A stretch of DNA of 64,000 nucleotides, from contig CP154795.1 in the NCBI GenBank assembly GCA_039565995.1, positions 1-64,000 of the forward strand, in the 5' to 3' direction. This stretch comes from Propionibacteriaceae bacterium ZF39. Lineage in GTDB: Bacteria; Actinomycetota; Actinomycetes; Propionibacteriales; Propionibacteriaceae. Positions 33,652 through 42,109 of the stretch are shown here, piece by piece. The position numbers and the translations under genes were made by a program. The notes under the pieces are model-generated. The model saw nothing but the letters and a program-made list of their open reading frames with translations. It was not told where the DNA came from and did not search any database. The stretch's first letter is position 1. Each line of letters starts with the position of its first letter.

Positions 33652-34815
33652 TCACCAGAAAGAAGCGCCCCCGTCGTGCTCGAGGCCCAGGGTGACCTTG
33701 GTCCACGAGATCTGGATCGGGTGCTGGGTGTTGCAGATGTGGGCCAGCGTGGTCTTGGCATCGCGCAGGCCGCGATTGACGGCCGTGTCGGTCTTGAGCG
33801 CCATGCCGCCGGCGAAGTTGAACACGCGCTCGATGGCCTCGACCGAGCGACGGATCGCGCGGACGCCGTCGGCGCGGGCGTCGATCCGGCTCTGCAGGCT
33901 GATCTTCCCGTTCTCGGCGACCTCGTCATGAAGCCGGTTGCCGACATCGATCAGCACGGCCCGACCGGCCCGGACGTCCGCCGCGGCCTCACCGATGGCG
34001 TTGACCTGGATGTCGTCGTCGAGGCTCTTGATGCCGCGGGCGTTGACGCGATTCTTCGCGTTCTCGAGCACCGCGTTCATCGCGCCCTCGGCCACACCCT
34101 GGCTGGCGCAGTTGATGGCATAGGAGAAGAACGTCGGGAACGGCAGCTTGTAGAGATCCGCGTGGTTGCCGACCTTGGCCATGTTCTCGCCGTTGTCGAA
34201 GTCCTCCATGCGATAGACGCGATAGTCCGGGATGACGGCGCCGTCACAGACGAGGTCCTTGGAGCCGGTGCCCTTCAGGCCCAGCACGTTCCAGGAGTCC
34301 TGGTCGAACCAGTAGTCATCGCGCGGCAGGACGATGTGGCGCAGGGCCATGGTGCCGTCGTCCTGGGGCAGGAGCGCACCGGTGATGGCCCACTTGCTGG
34401 CCTCGCCACCGGAGGAGAAGGGAATGCGACCCTTCACCCTGTAACCGCCGTCGACGCGCTCGAGTACGCCCAGCGGAGCGTACGGCGACGACACCCAGGT
34501 CTCGGGGTCGGCGCCCCAGATCTCGTCCTGGAGCTTCGGATCGAAACCGGCGATCTGCCACGAGTGGACGCCGATGACTCCGGCGCACCAGCCGGCGGCG
34601 CTGTTGAGCGAGGCGATCCGCATGACGGCTTCGGCGAACTCGACGGGGTGGCACTCGTCACCGCCGTAGCTCTTGGGCTGGAGCGCCCGGACGACCCGCG
34701 TGTGCCGGATCGCGTCGATGGTGGCCTCGGGCAGCCGGTTGAGCTGCTCGGCCTCCGCCGCAGTGCCCACCAGGACGTCGGCAACCTCGTCAATCAGCTT
34801 GTCGTAGTGGCTCAT
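33652..34815 (-). CDS. Flavin-dependent monooxygenase, HsaA-like (acyl-CoA dehydrogenase fold)
   Basis: A 387-aa protein of the acyl-CoA-dehydrogenase-fold hydroxylases (HsaA, HpaB2/C2-type, DszC-like), which use reduced flavin from a separate reductase. Seen: PEATIDAIRHTRVVRALQPK, SLNSAAGWCAGVIGVHSWQI, PFSSGGEASKWAITGALLP, GLKGTGSKDLVCDGAVIPDY, and the C-terminal ALKTDTAVNRGLRDAKTTLA. In HsaA the activity is ortho-hydroxylation of a phenolic ring before cleavage. The reductase candidate is the fusion protein at 28878. It has its own ribosome binding site (AGGGCCAGGGA) before ATG 34815. Confidence 0.85.
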   Translation of the reverse strand: MSHYDKLIDEVADVLVGTAAEAEQLNRLPEATIDAIRHTRVVRALQPKSYGGDECHPVEFAEAVMRIASLNSAAGWCAGVIGVHSWQIAGFDPKLQDEIWGADPETWVSSPYAPLGVLERVDGGYRVKGRIPFSSGGEASKWAITGALLPQDDGTMALRHIVLPRDDYWFDQDSWNVLGLKGTGSKDLVCDGAVIPDYRVYRMEDFDNGENMAKVGNHADLYKLPFPTFFSYAINCASQGVAEGAMNAVLENAKNRVNARGIKSLDDDIQVNAIGEAAADVRAGRAVLIDVGNRLHDEVAENGKISLQSRIDARADGVRAIRRSVEAIERVFNFAGGMALKTDTAVNRGLRDAKTTLAHICNTQHPIQISWTKVTLGLEHDGGASFW

Positions 34816-34868
34816 TCCCTGGCCCTCTCGATCTCGATGTGCGGGGACTGTGATCGGGGCTTCGCCTG

Positions 34869-34885
34869 CGATCACCTCGTGATCG
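34869..34885. promoter_or_regulatory. Palindromic operator candidate
   Basis: CGATCAC-CTC-GTGATCG, a perfect 7-3-7 inverted repeat in the 234-bp gap between the oxygenase and the divergent TetR gene. Confidence 0.5.
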
Positions 34886-34912
34886 AATCCTGCGGCGGGA
34901 GTCGACGCGGAC

Positions 34913-34928
34913 GGAACCAAAAGGTTCC
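34913..34928. promoter_or_regulatory. Second palindromic operator candidate
   Basis: GGAACC-AAAA-GGTTCC, a perfect 6-4-6 inverted repeat, 28 bp after the first palindrome in the same gap. Confidence 0.5.
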
Positions 34929-35037
34929 AACACTCGGCACGCACCCGGAGATCGAACGATGCCCAAGCAGACATATCGATAAGTGGGACGATTGCCCGCA
35001 ACGAGGACAGCCTCGGTCGGGAGGGAGGGATCACTTC

Positions 35038-35043
35038 TATACT
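35038..35043 (+). promoter_or_regulatory. -10 box, leaderless promoter of TetR gene
   Basis: TATACT, 6 nt before GTG 35050, the best -10 match among the leaderless set. Confidence 0.6.
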
Positions 35044-35049
35044 TGCCGA

Positions 35050-35592
35050 GTGGTCACTCCAGCTCCCCCTCAACCCGAACGCTATGCGGAGATAGTCCAG
35101 GCGGCCATCCGAGCCTTTGCGCGCAAGGGCTACGGCGGGACGACCCTGGCCGACATCGCCGTCGAAGCGGGCGTGTCCCAGCCCCGGATCAGCCAGATCT
35201 TCGGCAACAAGGAGAACGCCTTCATCGAAGCCCACAAGGTGGCGTCGGGTGAGGTGTTGGGCCTGCTCTCGGCCAACGCCGAGCCGCCTTTCAGCATCGA
35301 ACGCATGGGCGCGGGTTATGTCGAGTTGATGCAGGAACGCCGCGAGGTCCTGCTCATGATCTTCCAGGCCCTCACATCGTCCTATGTCCCGTCCATCGGT
35401 GACGAGGCCCGGCGGGTCATCAACGAGGTCACCACCCTGGTCGTCGACAAGGCCGGCGGCACCCACGAGGATGCCGTCGCCTTCCTCGAGCGCGGATTCT
35501 TCATCCACGCCATGATGGCCGCGCGCGTCTTCGATCATGTCGGGGACTATCCTGAGACCGGCAAGTTGCTCGACACCGTCCGGATCAGCTGA
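35050..35592 (+). CDS. TetR-family regulator
   Basis: A 180-aa TetR regulator. The HTH TTLADIAVEAGVSQPRISQIFGNKE (too long to be unique to one group) sits near residues 31-55. The ligand domain includes QERREVLLMIFQALTSSYVP, common in regulators of oxidoreductase or efflux genes. It is divergent from the HsaA-like monooxygenase, with 234 bp between starts and two perfect palindromes in the gap, so it probably controls that gene and perhaps itself. Start GTG 35050 is set by the TATACT box right before it. Confidence 0.88.
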   Translation: MVTPAPPQPERYAEIVQAAIRAFARKGYGGTTLADIAVEAGVSQPRISQIFGNKENAFIEAHKVASGEVLGLLSANAEPPFSIERMGAGYVELMQERREVLLMIFQALTSSYVPSIGDEARRVINEVTTLVVDKAGGTHEDAVAFLERGFFIHAMMAARVFDHVGDYPETGKLLDTVRIS

Positions 35593-35619
35593 CTGCCGGT
35601 TCCTGCGGTTCTCCGACCA

Positions 35620-36957
35620 TCATTCCCGAGCGAAGAACCACACGAGCAGGCCCACGACGATCACGATCGCGGTGATGAGGAGCGCCAGCTTGATCTTGCT
35701 CCAGGGCCGCTCGCCCTGCACCTCACCCGTGACGCCGTTCATCAGCACCTGGATGGGCTTGCCCTGATAGGTGACCGTGAGCAACCACACGGGCAGGAGC
35801 AGGTGGGCGAACGCGATCGAATGCCAGGAGATGTCACGGTGAGAAATCTCCTGACGATCGCCCCCGATGTCACGGCGAATGGTGTCGTCGATCTGGCGTT
35901 CCATCCCGGTGCGGACCCGGGCTCCGAAGGTTTCGTCTGCGTCCAGGTCATAGGTGCGCCCGAGGTGCCCGGCCACATATTCGGGTGAATACGGCACCGC
36001 CTCGTGCAGCGGCCACGGCTCGAGCTGCTGGACCCGCCCTTCGTGGAGGCCGTTGTTGGCCCATGCCGGGACGTCCCGGAAATTCCGGTTCACGTGACCC
36101 GACACCGGATACCAGTTCGTGCGGGTCTCGGTGCGGCGGTTTTCACCGTGCCCGACCTGGACCTGATAGTCCTCGCCCCGGCGTCCGGAATAGCGCGCGC
36201 TGGTGTCGGCATCGAAATTGAAGTAGGCCAGATAGACGCTCTCGAACGATCCGATCTCGCGATAGGTCTTGAACTCTTTCGGTGCGAACCATCGAGAGTT
36301 GATCCACTTCTCGATGCGTTCCCGGGCTGCCTTCTCGTCGACGCGGAAGGGCAGGACTCCGTCGATCGGCAACCGGCTGGGGGCGTCCTTCAGGTCGTCA
36401 CGCTGGATCGGTGTGGCGCAATAGGGGCAGCGCGTAGCCGTCAGCGTGCCGGTGAAGGCCGTCTTGCCGCCACAGGCCTGGCAGACGACCTCCCGCTCCA
36501 GACCGGCCGGCAGCGCAGCGGCTGCGCGGATTGCCTGCGTGGCCTGGTGGAGATCATGTTTGAGGATCTGACCGGAGCCGCCGGCGACGTCCATCATCGA
36601 CCCGCAACTCGGGCAGCGGAGCCTGCCGGACGTCGGGTCGAACACCAGCTGTCCGCCACAGGCCCGGCACGGATAGGTGCGCGTGATCTCGGTCTGATGC
36701 AGTGCCGCGGGGTCGCCCAGGGGCGGGGGCGCCGGCAGGCGCTCCGGGTTCGGCATGGGCGGTGGCGTGGGCATGGGGGCGTACGCCGAAGGCTCGGCGA
36801 ACCCGGGGGCAGGGGGATGACCCTGCGGCCCCGGGGCCCCGGCACCGGGTGGGGGAAATCCGGTGCCGGGGGATTGGGGTGGCCCGGGCAGGGGTGGCGG
36901 CGACCCACTACCCGAAGGTGGGGGTGACCCCGGCAAGGGCGGCGGGAGGGTGGTCAT
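35620..36957 (-). CDS. TFIIB-type zinc-ribbon membrane protein
   Basis: A 445-aa protein. The first 90 residues are Pro/Gly-rich. Two zinc-ribbon pairs follow: YPCRACGGQLVFD with LRCPSCGS, and VVCQACGGKTAFT with TRCPYCAT. A central domain with KWINSRWFAPKEFK and YLAYFNFDADTSARYSG comes next, then two hydrophobic segments, the last close to the C-terminus. The function of this family is not established. It overlaps the SPFH gene by 4 bp (ATGA), so translation is coupled. The pairing recalls the Bacillus ydjFGHI operon (PspA, zinc ribbon, YdjH, SPFH), suggesting an envelope-stress role. Here there is no PspA gene. Confidence 0.82.
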   Translation of the reverse strand: MTTLPPPLPGSPPPSGSGSPPPLPGPPQSPGTGFPPPGAGAPGPQGHPPAPGFAEPSAYAPMPTPPPMPNPERLPAPPPLGDPAALHQTEITRTYPCRACGGQLVFDPTSGRLRCPSCGSMMDVAGGSGQILKHDLHQATQAIRAAAALPAGLEREVVCQACGGKTAFTGTLTATRCPYCATPIQRDDLKDAPSRLPIDGVLPFRVDEKAARERIEKWINSRWFAPKEFKTYREIGSFESVYLAYFNFDADTSARYSGRRGEDYQVQVGHGENRRTETRTNWYPVSGHVNRNFRDVPAWANNGLHEGRVQQLEPWPLHEAVPYSPEYVAGHLGRTYDLDADETFGARVRTGMERQIDDTIRRDIGGDRQEISHRDISWHSIAFAHLLLPVWLLTVTYQGKPIQVLMNGVTGEVQGERPWSKIKLALLITAIVIVVGLLVWFFARE

Positions 36958-38201
36958 GACGTCTGTCCCGGTCCGGCGTCCTGTGCGCCAGGAGCCTGGG
37001 CCGGCGGTGTGGGCGGACTGGGCGGCGGCGGGGGCGTGCCGCCACCGGGCAGCGGGGGCGGCTCGACGAACAGGCCGGCCAGCGCGGGCACCTGTCCGGC
37101 GGGCGTCCACGCGGGCAGGCCCTGGGACCACACCAGCGTCGATGCGGTCAGTTGCCCACCGGCGACAGCCTGCTGCAGCTGCGGGACAGTGAACGGGCCG
37201 GAGGCCTGGCCACCCGCGTCGACATGGAACGTGACCGCGCCGGGCAACGGCGGGGGCGCCGCGGCCGGCGTACCCTGCTGGGGATAGCCCGGGAAACCGC
37301 CCTGCTGGGCCGGGCCGGGCTGCATGGACTGATCCATCTGCTGGCCCAGCAGGATGCCCATCTGGGCTCCCATCATGTCGCCCATGGTCCCCGACCCACC
37401 GGGATTGCCGGCAGCCGTCGTCATCGCCTCGGCGGCCTTGGCCTGCTGATAGCGGTTCATGTCGCCGAGGTTGTTGACCCAGCCGCTCTCCTCGACGCCC
37501 TTGGCGACGCCTCGGGTCATCGCCTGGGTGATTTCCTCGGGCAGGGAGATATTGAGAGTGATGGAGTCGATGGCGAGGCCGTACTCGTCGTCGACACGTT
37601 CGGCGACGAATCCGCGGAGTTGCTCGGCAAGCTGCACCTGGCGACCCTGCAGGTCGATCACGCCGAGGCGGGTTTCCATGACCATGTCGGAAAAGGCGAG
37701 GGTGATGACCCGACGCAGCAATTCGGCGATCTCCTCGATATCGACCGAGGCATCGGTGCCGATCACCTGGCGCAGGAAGATGGCCGGATCGACCACGCGC
37801 ACGACGCACAGGCCGTTGGCGCGCACCTGGACCATCGTGAAGTCGGGGTCACGGACCGTGACGGGATTGGCGGTTCCCCAGCGGAGGTCGGTGACCGGGC
37901 GGGTGTTGACGAAATAGACCTCCGAGCGGAAGGGGCTGTTGAACCCGTGCTTCCAGCCCTGGAGGGTCGACATGATCGGCAGGTTCTCGGTGGTGAGCGT
38001 GTAGTGGCCCGGACCGAAACGATCGGCCAGCTGACCCCGATAGACGAAGACGGCCTGCTGGCCTTCGCGCACGATGAGCTCGGCGCCGTTCTTGATCTCG
38101 TTGTTGTAGCGCGGGAAACGCCAGGCAAGCGTCGAACGGGTGTCGTCGAACCACTCGATGATGTCGACGATCTCGCCCCGCAGTTTGTCCATCAGCCCCA
38201 T
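36954..38201 (-). CDS. SPFH-domain protein with C-terminal GYF_2 domain
   Basis: A 415-aa protein of the YdjI-like SPFH (band 7) group. Residues 1-230 are the SPFH part, with IIEWFDDTRSTLAWRFPRYN, NGAELIVREGQQAVFVYRGQ and FGPGHYTLTTENLPI. A Gly/Met/Gln-rich segment follows, then a GYF_2/DUF4339-like domain (ASGPFTVPQLQQAVAGGQLT, VWSQGLPAWTPAG) and a Pro-rich tail. SPFH proteins organise membrane domains; this group lacks a clear transmembrane helix and may be peripheral. AGGAGG precedes ATG 38201. It is the first gene of a two-gene operon with the zinc-ribbon protein. Confidence 0.88.
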   Translation of the reverse strand: MGLMDKLRGEIVDIIEWFDDTRSTLAWRFPRYNNEIKNGAELIVREGQQAVFVYRGQLADRFGPGHYTLTTENLPIMSTLQGWKHGFNSPFRSEVYFVNTRPVTDLRWGTANPVTVRDPDFTMVQVRANGLCVVRVVDPAIFLRQVIGTDASVDIEEIAELLRRVITLAFSDMVMETRLGVIDLQGRQVQLAEQLRGFVAERVDDEYGLAIDSITLNISLPEEITQAMTRGVAKGVEESGWVNNLGDMNRYQQAKAAEAMTTAAGNPGGSGTMGDMMGAQMGILLGQQMDQSMQPGPAQQGGFPGYPQQGTPAAAPPPLPGAVTFHVDAGGQASGPFTVPQLQQAVAGGQLTASTLVWSQGLPAWTPAGQVPALAGLFVEPPPLPGGGTPPPPPSPPTPPAQAPGAQDAGPGQTS

Positions 38202-38249
38202 GAGGTCCTCCTGGCCACAGCTCGCACCGGCGCGAGCATTGCCCTCAGA

Positions 38250-38263
38250 TTAGGAGGTCCTAA
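38250..38263. promoter_or_regulatory. Palindrome between the SPFH and CsoR-family genes
   Basis: TTAGGA-GG-TCCTAA, a perfect 6-2-6 inverted repeat, 49 bp upstream of the SPFH start. Possible operator or stress-promoter element. Confidence 0.4.
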
Positions 38264-38316
38264 GGTTCTTTTCGGCCCGCTTGTCGGATCCAGTTCTTGC
38301 GGAATCTCCACGGTGA

Positions 38317-38330
38317 TACCCACAGGGGTA
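38317..38330. promoter_or_regulatory. CsoR-type operator
   Basis: TACCC-ACAG-GGGTA, a perfect 5-4-5 repeat of the class bound by CsoR-family repressors, 31 bp before the csoR-like start. Autoregulation is likely. Confidence 0.75.
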
Positions 38331-38349
38331 AGCTGGGGCGAACGACTGA

Positions 38350-38631
<282 letters not shown>

Positions 38632-38646
38632 GACCGCTCCGGGCGA

Positions 38647-39405
38647 TCAGCTCTTGGCGGCCCTCTCGATCGCGCTGATGAAGTTCTCCGTCGGCTCCGC
38701 GCCGTTGATGACGTGGGTGTTGATGACGAAGAACGGCGTACCCGTGATTCCCAGCTGTCTCGCCTCCGTCGAATCATCCAGCACCTGCTGGCGGAGGGCG
38801 GGGTCGGTCAGGTCGGCGCGAAATTTCTCGAGATCGGGTACGCCGGCCTGCTGGGCGTACTCCACGAGCTGATCGGTGGTGGGATCCGGTTGCTCGCCGG
38901 CACCGAAGTCGGCGAAGACCGTCTCGTAGTAGTTCCAGAAGCGACCCTGCTGGCCCGCGGCGCGCCCGGCGACGGCTGTGGCGACCGACTGGTCGCCGAA
39001 CAGTGCCAGGTCGCGATATTCGATGCGGAGCGTGCCGTCATCGACGTATTGCTGAAGTTCGGGATAGGTCTGCATCGTCCACCGCGCGCAATAGGGGCAC
39101 CGATAGTCGGACCACTCGGTGAGCACGACCTTGGCATCCACTCTGCCCTTGGCCAGCGGATCGTTCTCGACGCGGCGGGGCAACTGGAGAAGGATGCGTT
39201 CGACCTCGGGGTCGGGGGTGGGGACCGTCTGGGCGGGCTCGGGTGCCGCATTGGTGGCCGTGGGGGCAGCCGGCGTCGCTGCGGGGAGGCGCTTGCCCTC
39301 GCCGATTTGTTGGCCCAGCACGAACGCCAGGACCACGCTCAGAACCCAGGCCGCCACGAGCGCCGCTGTCCCCTTGCGGGACTTCTCGTCCTCGATTGAT
39401 GCCAC
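38647..39405 (-). CDS. DsbA-like membrane-anchored thioredoxin-fold protein
   Basis: A 252-aa protein with a single N-terminal membrane helix (about 13-31), a low-complexity Ala/Pro/Thr spacer and a thioredoxin-fold domain. The active site is YRCPYC (Cys103, Cys106), with the cis-Pro region TGTPFFVIN near residue 220. It fits the DsbA/Thioredoxin_4 group, which forms or rearranges disulfides in exported proteins, or acts as a disulfide sensor. It is convergent with the CsoR-family gene. No DsbB- or VKOR-like partner is nearby. GAGGAG lies upstream of ATG 39405. Confidence 0.9.
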   Translation of the reverse strand: MASIEDEKSRKGTAALVAAWVLSVVLAFVLGQQIGEGKRLPAATPAAPTATNAAPEPAQTVPTPDPEVERILLQLPRRVENDPLAKGRVDAKVVLTEWSDYRCPYCARWTMQTYPELQQYVDDGTLRIEYRDLALFGDQSVATAVAGRAAGQQGRFWNYYETVFADFGAGEQPDPTTDQLVEYAQQAGVPDLEKFRADLTDPALRQQVLDDSTEARQLGITGTPFFVINTHVINGAEPTENFISAIERAAKS

Positions 39406-39536
39406 TGATGACTCCTCGGGTCATTTGCGATCGTCCAACTTCGGTCGGACGGCCATGGGATGGTCTCCGGTCTGCTCTCAGCGCAACATAATGTGCGAAC
39501 ACAAGGTGAATTGACTCTATTCGGGGGGTAGAGACA

Positions 39537-40157
39537 GTGACGATGAAGAGGATTCCGCCTGCAGTGCGGCGTGAGATGTTGCTGGACGCAGCGTTTCGCG
39601 TGATTTCCGAGCGCGGAGTCTCCGCCGCCACGACCCGGGCGATCTGTGCCGAGGCCGACATGCCGCTGGCCAGCTTCCACTATGTCTTCGAGTCCCAGAA
39701 CGAGTTGATGCGTCAGTTGCTGCACCGGGTCATCGATGCGGCCGGCAACATGGAGCGGGTCCCGGAGTTCACCGAAGACCTGCGCGAAAACGTGGAGTTG
39801 ATGCTCCTGCACGCCCTCGACTGGGCCATCGAGAACCGGGGTGAGGACCTCGCCTATTACGAGTTGGGCAACTTCGCCCTGCGCACGCCCGGGTTCGAGG
39901 ACCTGGCTCGCTATCGCCTCGACCAGGCGTTGGAAGTGATCACGCGGGCCTTCCACCTACTGGAAGCGATCCACGGCAGCAACATGGTGCGGGACAAGCG
40001 CGAGGTGGCCTGGATGGCCCTCACGTTCATCGAGGGGATCGGTCTGATGTTCCTCAACAGCGGCGATGCGGAGATGGCCCGCCGGGCGGTAAAGGGATAT
40101 GCCGGGTTCCTCGTCGACTTTGCCCAGGGGCGCGCCGGGGGGCCGGTGCAATCCTGA
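39537..40157 (+). CDS. TetR-family regulator
   Basis: A 206-aa TetR-type protein. The DNA-binding part is AAFRVISERGVSAATTRAIC and MPLASFHYVFESQNELM (about residues 18-60), followed by a helical domain of the TetR_C_6 sort. Divergent from the DsbA-like gene, with 131 bp between starts. GTG 39537 is used; an in-frame ATG is two codons later. Target unknown. Confidence 0.88.
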   Translation: MTMKRIPPAVRREMLLDAAFRVISERGVSAATTRAICAEADMPLASFHYVFESQNELMRQLLHRVIDAAGNMERVPEFTEDLRENVELMLLHALDWAIENRGEDLAYYELGNFALRTPGFEDLARYRLDQALEVITRAFHLLEAIHGSNMVRDKREVAWMALTFIEGIGLMFLNSGDAEMARRAVKGYAGFLVDFAQGRAGGPVQS

Positions 40158-40269
40158 GAAGAAGTTAGGCGAGTGTGCCATTTTCTTGGGTTCAGTTTGG
40201 TTTCGGGTGGCGGAGCGTGTTTAACTCGCTCAGCGATGTAACGATCTGATCTCAAGAAGGCGAAGTACC

Positions 40270-41370
40270 TTGGCTGACGACAAGCGTGACAATCTCCCCG
40301 AGCTCCTGGACGAGGACGGCCCCAACGTCGACCTCGCCGACACCGGAGTTCGATCCTTCCGATCCCGCGTGGAGAAGTTCGCTCTTCCCAGTGTGATGGC
40401 GTTGGCGGTTGCCGCCGGGCTGGTGTTCGGCGGAATCGCGCCCGATGGTGCCGACAACCAGGCCCTGACCGCGGCCCCCGCGGCTGTGACCTCGGACATC
40501 AACCGGGCGGTCGACGGCACGAGCCGCAGCGGGGAGCGTACGCCGGCGGAAGCCGAGGCTGCCGATCCCACCCCCGAGGCCGCCCCGACCGAGGAGGCCC
40601 CCGCAGAGGAGGCCCCGGCGGAGGAGGCTCCGGCCGAGGAAGACGCCCGCAAGAACCTGGTCAACACGGAGACCAAGGCGCTGTCCGCGATCTCCAAGGA
40701 GCCGACCGCTTCGGCGTCGGCCTCCGCCACCTCGTCGGGTTCGAAGCTCTATGCGACCGAGAAGGTCAACGTCCGCGACCGGGCCAGCGCCTCCAGCGAG
40801 CGCATCGGGTCGGTCGACAAGGGTGACTCGGTCAACTCGACCGGCCAGACCAGCAATGGTTTCACCGAGGTCTCGCTGAACGGCCGCAAGGGTTGGGTGA
40901 GCAGCCAGTTCCTGTCGCGGACCGCGCCGGCCGCTGCCCCTGCCGCGCCCTCGAGCTCCAGCGCCTCGCGTTCGGCCAGCTCCGGCTCGTCGGCCGCCGC
41001 TCCCGCCGCTCCCGCTCCGCGGTCCAACGGCAACTGCCCGATCGCTCGCGGTGTGACCCCGCGTGCGGCCGCGCTCAACCAGGCTATCTGTGACCGCTTC
41101 CCGTCCGTCCGCTCCTATGGCGGCTATCGTGCGGGTGACAGCGGTGCCCACGGCTCGGGCCGCGCCCTCGACGTCATGGTGACCGGCGCGACCGGCACCG
41201 AGATCGCCAACTGGGCGCGTGCCAACGCCGGTGCCTATGGCATCACCGAGGTCATCTGGCAGCAGCGCATCTGGACCACGCAGCGTTCCGGCGAAGGCTG
41301 GCGCGGCATGTCCGACCGTGGCGGCGCGACCGCCAACCACTTCGATCACGTGCACATCACCCTGCGCTGA
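40270..41370 (+). CDS. SH3b-domain envelope protein with LAS-peptidase-like domain
   Basis: A 366-aa protein. Membrane helix at about 37-56, then acidic Glu/Ala/Pro repeats (about 100-124). An SH3b domain follows at about 158-216 (KLYATEKVNVRDRASASSER, GWVSSQFLS), then a Ser/Ala linker. The C-terminal domain (about 256-366) resembles the ARB-07466/VldE-like group of LAS metallopeptidases: His294 and Asp301 in GAHGSGRALDV, and His357, His360 and His362 in NHFDHVHI. This implies a zinc-dependent peptidoglycan or D-Ala peptidase outside the cell. Start is TTG 40270, supported by AAGAAGG at 40254-40260. The gene is closed by a perfect 13-bp terminator. Confidence 0.85.
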   Translation: MADDKRDNLPELLDEDGPNVDLADTGVRSFRSRVEKFALPSVMALAVAAGLVFGGIAPDGADNQALTAAPAAVTSDINRAVDGTSRSGERTPAEAEAADPTPEAAPTEEAPAEEAPAEEAPAEEDARKNLVNTETKALSAISKEPTASASASATSSGSKLYATEKVNVRDRASASSERIGSVDKGDSVNSTGQTSNGFTEVSLNGRKGWVSSQFLSRTAPAAAPAAPSSSSASRSASSGSSAAAPAAPAPRSNGNCPIARGVTPRAAALNQAICDRFPSVRSYGGYRAGDSGAHGSGRALDVMVTGATGTEIANWARANAGAYGITEVIWQQRIWTTQRSGEGWRGMSDRGGATANHFDHVHITLR

Positions 41371-41390
41371 TCAGCAGCTACATCGCACGC

Positions 41391-41420
41391 AACAGCCCCG
41401 CACTCCGGTGCGGGGCTGTT
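41391..41420 (+). terminator. Strong intrinsic terminator
   Basis: 13-bp stem AACAGCCCCGCAC / GTGCGGGGCTGTT with loop TCCG, 20 bp after the SH3b gene. Confidence 0.9.
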
Positions 41421-41510
41421 GCCGTTGCCGGCAATTTTCAGACTCGTTCTCGTTTGTGGAACGACAAGGGATTTCGGATCAGGAATGTTCTAAGATTGGG
41501 TTGTACGGCG

Positions 41511-41522
41511 GTTGACGATCTC
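41511..41522 (+). promoter_or_regulatory. Conserved leader element of small gene 1
   Basis: GTTGACGATCTC, identical to the 12-mer at 41894-41905 before the paralogous small gene; 64 nt from its position to the ATG. It could be part of the promoter (a TTGACG is inside) or a leader signal. Confidence 0.55.
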
Positions 41523-41574
41523 AACCTGGCGTACGGGCCACCACAACACATCTAGTTCAAGGATCTGATCCAGA

Positions 41575-41715
41575 ATGTCGTTCGCCAGTAAGTTCAACGA
41601 GAAGCGTGCTGCTGCCCGGGCCTCCCGGAAACTGCAGCGGGCGATCCGTGAGGCTGGTTCGTCGACCATGCGCGACGAACTGCTGATCGCAGCCCAGCGC
41701 GGCGGACTGCGCTGA
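41575..41715 (+). CDS. Small basic protein, paralogue 1 of a tandem pair
   Basis: A 46-aa ORF shorter than usual gene-calling limits. It begins MSFASKFNEKRAAARAS and ends RDELLIAAQRGGLR. The companion at 41952 shares MSFA-x-K, R-A-A, AIREA, S-x-x-RDELL and AQR in register, which strongly supports coding. AAGGA lies 11 nt before the ATG, an intrinsic terminator follows at 41734, and a 12-nt leader element is shared with the paralogue. The sequence is helical and amphipathic with balanced charges. No family is recognised; a regulator or adaptor of a larger protein is conceivable but unproven. Confidence 0.8.
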   Translation: MSFASKFNEKRAAARASRKLQRAIREAGSSTMRDELLIAAQRGGLR

Positions 41716-41733
41716 CCTTCGCCCTCGAGGCTC

Positions 41734-41759
41734 AAGCCCCTGCCCTTCGGCGGGGGCTT
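41734..41759 (+). terminator. Terminator of small gene 1
   Basis: 11-bp stem AAGCCCCTGCC / GGCGGGGGCTT (one G-T wobble) with a 4-nt loop, then TTTT. Confidence 0.85.
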
Positions 41760-41893
41760 TTGCGTTCTCCGAGGCGTGGTGAATCTCGCGGGAGCGGGAC
41801 TGTGCCCCTGATGGGTGCCAGGCACTGTGCCCCTGGTCGGCACCGGATTCGGCTCCGCGAGCGCTTGATTGTTAAACCTTTGACTGTCTGGTC

Positions 41894-41905
41894 GTTGACG
41901 ATCTC
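41894..41905 (+). promoter_or_regulatory. Conserved leader element of small gene 2
   Basis: Exact copy of GTTGACGATCTC seen at 41511; 58 nt from its position to the ATG of the second small gene. A further GTT-N-AAGGAT block is shared near the start codon. Confidence 0.55.
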
Positions 41906-41951
41906 GTCCGCCGGCGAAATCACACCACTTTCAGTTGAAGGATTGACTCAC

Positions 41952-42089
41952 ATGTCGTTCGCGAAGAAGTTGTCCGAGTTGCGCGCTGCCCTCCAGGCCC
42001 GATCCCTGGATCAGGCCATCCGCGAGGCGGATTCGCCCTCCCTGCGTGACGAACTCCTCCTCCTCGCCCAGCGGGCCAACGAGCGCTGA
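41952..42089 (+). CDS. Small protein, paralogue 2 of a tandem pair
   Basis: A 45-aa ORF starting MSFAKKLSELRAALQAR and ending RDELLLLAQRANER, with AIREADSPS in the middle. About half its residues match the 46-aa protein at 41575 in the same positions, while the DNA has diverged, as expected for selected coding sequence. GAAGGA is 9 nt before the ATG. It has its own leader element and its own terminator at 42110. No known family is recognised. The pair probably arose by duplication of a complete unit (leader, gene, terminator). Confidence 0.8.
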   Translation: MSFAKKLSELRAALQARSLDQAIREADSPSLRDELLLLAQRANER

Positions 42090-42109
42090 TCGACTTCCCG
42101 CCCTGACCA

